Shown here: in pieces, positions 4,062-5,398 of the stretch
Layout: each line of letters starts with the position of its first letter
How positions within the stretch are numbered: position 1 is the stretch's first letter
NCBI GenBank assembly: GCA_023266955.1
Contig: JAHFOH010000102.1
Location: 1 to 5,398, forward strand
Direction: 5' to 3'
DNA from: Nitrososphaerota archaeon
Lineage (GTDB): Archaea > Thermoproteota > Nitrososphaeria > Nitrososphaerales > JAHFOH01
Length of the DNA stretch: 5,398 bases
Translations under genes and position numbers: made by a program
The notes under the pieces: model-generated
What the model saw: the letters and a program-made list of their open reading frames with translations, nothing else
Told to the model about the DNA's origin: nothing
The model's database searches: none

Positions 4062-4946
4062 CTATTTTTGCAAACTTCGGTTAATTTCACTTCTAACCAA
4101 ACTTGGAATTTGTGTTGGAGTCCTAGCGACTGAAATTCCCGCTTGTGTGAAAGCATTGATTTTGGATTCAGCCGTACCGTAGGCGCCGTAGATAATCGCT
4201 CCCGCATGACCCATCTTCTTCTCCTTGGGTGCGTATCTCCCAGCTATGTAACCCACTGTCGGCTTCGGAAATCTTGTCTCAGTTACGTATTCAGCGAGTC
4301 TTTCCTCGGCGTCTCCACCAATCTCGCCAACAACAACGACTGCCTGTGTTCTCACATCGTCTCTAGCCCAAGCAAGACACTCAGTCAGTGTAGTGCAGTT
4401 TATTGGGTCGCCCCCGACACCTAGCGCAATGGACTGTCCCAAGCCGCTTCGTGAGAGGTGGTACGCGACCTCGTACATCAAAGTTCCGCTCCTAGAAAAA
4501 ATGGCGACCGGACCTGGAACGAATGAGTTTGAAGGCATTATGCCGAGCTTGATGGAGCCTGGAATAATCAATCCCGGGGTGTTAGGACCTACGACTTGAG
4601 AACCACTTGCTCTAGCTGTATTGAGACATCGAATGCTATCTCTTATTGGGACGTGCTCCGTAATCGCAACAAGGAGCGACGCACCACTCTCAATGGCCTC
4701 TACGGCGGCTACGAGGAACCTAGGGGCCGGAACGAAGATGACGCTGATTCTTGAGCCTGTCGCCTTGATCGCTTCTCTAAAAGTATCGTAAACAGGGACT
4801 CCGTAAATGCTGGTTCCGCCTTTTCCCGGAACAACTCCTGCGGAAATTTTTGTTCCATATTCCAGCATGAGTTTCGTATGGAAGCTGCCAAACTTTCCGG
4901 TTATGCCTTGTACGATTACGGGCTCCTCTCTGCGAAAAGAAATCAT
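4062..4946 (-). CDS. sucD: Succinyl-CoA synthetase (ADP-forming), alpha subunit
   Basis: The alpha subunit binds CoA and carries the histidine phosphorylated during succinyl-CoA + ADP/GDP + phosphate = succinate + CoA + ATP/GTP, the substrate-level phosphorylation step of the citric acid cycle. It is cytoplasmic and pairs with SucC. Visible features in 294 aa, a normal length: the CoA-binding Rossmann N-terminus VIVQGITGKFGSFHTKLML (10-28); PGKGGT (40-45); YGVPVYDTFREA; GPNTPG (120-125); the phosphate-site loop SRSGTLMYE (151-159); GEIGG (207-211, Glu208); and the active-site MGHAGAII (245-252, His247). ATG at 4944-4946 has GGAG about eight bases upstream, inside the end of sucC. Only three bases separate it from the sucC stop, so the two subunits are translated from one mRNA. 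Confidence 0.97.
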   Translation of the reverse strand: MISFRREEPVIVQGITGKFGSFHTKLMLEYGTKISAGVVPGKGGTSIYGVPVYDTFREAIKATGSRISVIFVPAPRFLVAAVEAIESGASLLVAITEHVPIRDSIRCLNTARASGSQVVGPNTPGLIIPGSIKLGIMPSNSFVPGPVAIFSRSGTLMYEVAYHLSRSGLGQSIALGVGGDPINCTTLTECLAWARDDVRTQAVVVVGEIGGDAEERLAEYVTETRFPKPTVGYIAGRYAPKEKKMGHAGAIIYGAYGTAESKINAFTQAGISVARTPTQIPSLVRSEINRSLQK

Positions 4947-4949
4947 CTA

Positions 4950-5398
4950 TCAATCTCCGCTGAGCAGAGAAGCCACCGCTTCCTCAGCTGTGTCAAAGAC
5001 CTTGATAGCTACCTTCTTCAACATCTGTCTAGCCTCCTCGGCCCCCGATCCGGAGAGTCTGGCATACATCGGCTTCCTGAGGTGCCCCCCCGCATTGACT
5101 ATCAGAATGCCCTCAGCTACATCGGTACACCTGGTTATTCCTCCGAAGATATTCAGGAGGATCTTCCCAGCTTTGTCAAATCTGTCTACCACCTTCAGTG
5201 CCGAAGCAACTCTCTCCGTCGATGCCCCTCCACCTAAGTCAAGGAAGCATGCTGGTTTGCCCCCGGACTCAACCACTAGATCAAGGGTTGAGAGTACAAG
5301 GCCGGCTCCATTCCCTACGACGGCGATGGAACCGTCAAGCTCTACGAAAGAGAAACCATAGCTTGAAGCGATTTTTTCCAGCTCGTTCTTCACCTCCA
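4950..5398 (-). CDS. sucC: Succinyl-CoA synthetase beta subunit, C-terminal part (cut by window edge)
   Basis: The beta subunit supplies the nucleotide-grasping ATP-grasp fold and the succinate site. Only its C-terminal ligase domain is present; the gene continues beyond base 5398, and the GTG at 5391-5393 is an internal codon, since the frame is open to the edge. Diagnostic segments are FSFVELDGSIAVVGNGAGL (the family's YVxLDGxIGxxVNGAGLA), TLDLVVESGGKPACFLDLGG with GAS following, ILLNIFGGITRCTDVAEGI, and the RLSGSGAEEARQML stretch. Its end LLSGD overlaps the ribosome site of sucD. The usual VNGAGLA reads GNGAGLV and NxxxFGGIxRCD ends in T rather than D, ordinary variations. Gene order beta then alpha is typical. 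Confidence 0.95.
   Translation of the reverse strand, partial: EVKNELEKIASSYGFSFVELDGSIAVVGNGAGLVLSTLDLVVESGGKPACFLDLGGGASTERVASALKVVDRFDKAGKILLNIFGGITRCTDVAEGILIVNAGGHLRKPMYARLSGSGAEEARQMLKKVAIKVFDTAEEAVASLLSGD

Noticed and set aside
4878..5237. Plus-strand open frame of 119 codons
   Set aside because: Another antisense shadow of sucC/sucD.
4807..5361. Plus-strand open frame of 184 codons
   Set aside because: Entirely antisense to sucD and sucC, whose products are unmistakable; the antisense translation is rich in Ser/Pro and resembles no protein.
1..5398. CRISPR array or insertion sequence
   Set aside because: No regularly spaced repeats were found, and no transposase reading frame or terminal inverted repeats flank hicBA.

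Overview
The window looks archaeal. The clearest marker is a 55-codon gene on the minus strand at 3856-4023 encoding ribosomal protein eL40 (L40e), a C4 zinc-ribbon protein of archaeal and eukaryotic ribosomes. Next to it, on the same strand, are sucD and the 3' part of sucC (succinyl-CoA synthetase). Frequent TTG/GTG starts, short overlaps between genes and a TerL-led virus-like cluster fit an archaeal chromosome carrying remnants of a tailed (Caudoviricetes-like) virus. I cannot place it below domain level; a TACK-type lineage is only a guess.

Layout, right to left along the minus strand. (1) Housekeeping block, 3856-5398: sucC (cut by the window edge), sucD, then eL40, tightly packed and probably co-transcribed. 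(2) A 282-base stretch, 3574-3855, without a convincing large gene. It contains a foldable element (3717-3768), an AT-rich promoter-like stretch (about 3700-3712), further inverted repeats and two tiny reading frames separated by one TAG. This is the likely host/provirus junction. (3) Virus-like operon, 3573 down to 1041: an 83-aa unknown, a 99-aa helical unknown, a 142-aa unknown with a basic tail, and a complete-looking terminase large subunit (ATPase plus nuclease, 502 aa). (4) Degraded zone, 1-1106: on the opposite strand lie two pieces of the C-terminal nuclease region of a second, different terminase. Between them sits an intact HicB-HicA toxin-antitoxin pair on the minus strand. The two edges of the hicBA segment carry an imperfect 27/28-base direct repeat, which is itself terminase coding sequence.

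How the parts fit together: sucCD makes succinyl-CoA synthetase and eL40 is translational machinery, both host functions. The terL operon is the DNA-packaging module of a tailed virus, whose two preceding small genes stand where a small terminase subunit is often found. The hicBA pair probably arrived by insertion into, or recombination within, an older terminase relic. The most notable observations are the hicBA pair splitting a terminase pseudogene, two unrelated-looking terminase C-termini meeting tail to tail, the short eL40 gene, and the structured junction region. I see no CRISPR array, tRNA, rRNA, integrase or complete insertion sequence.
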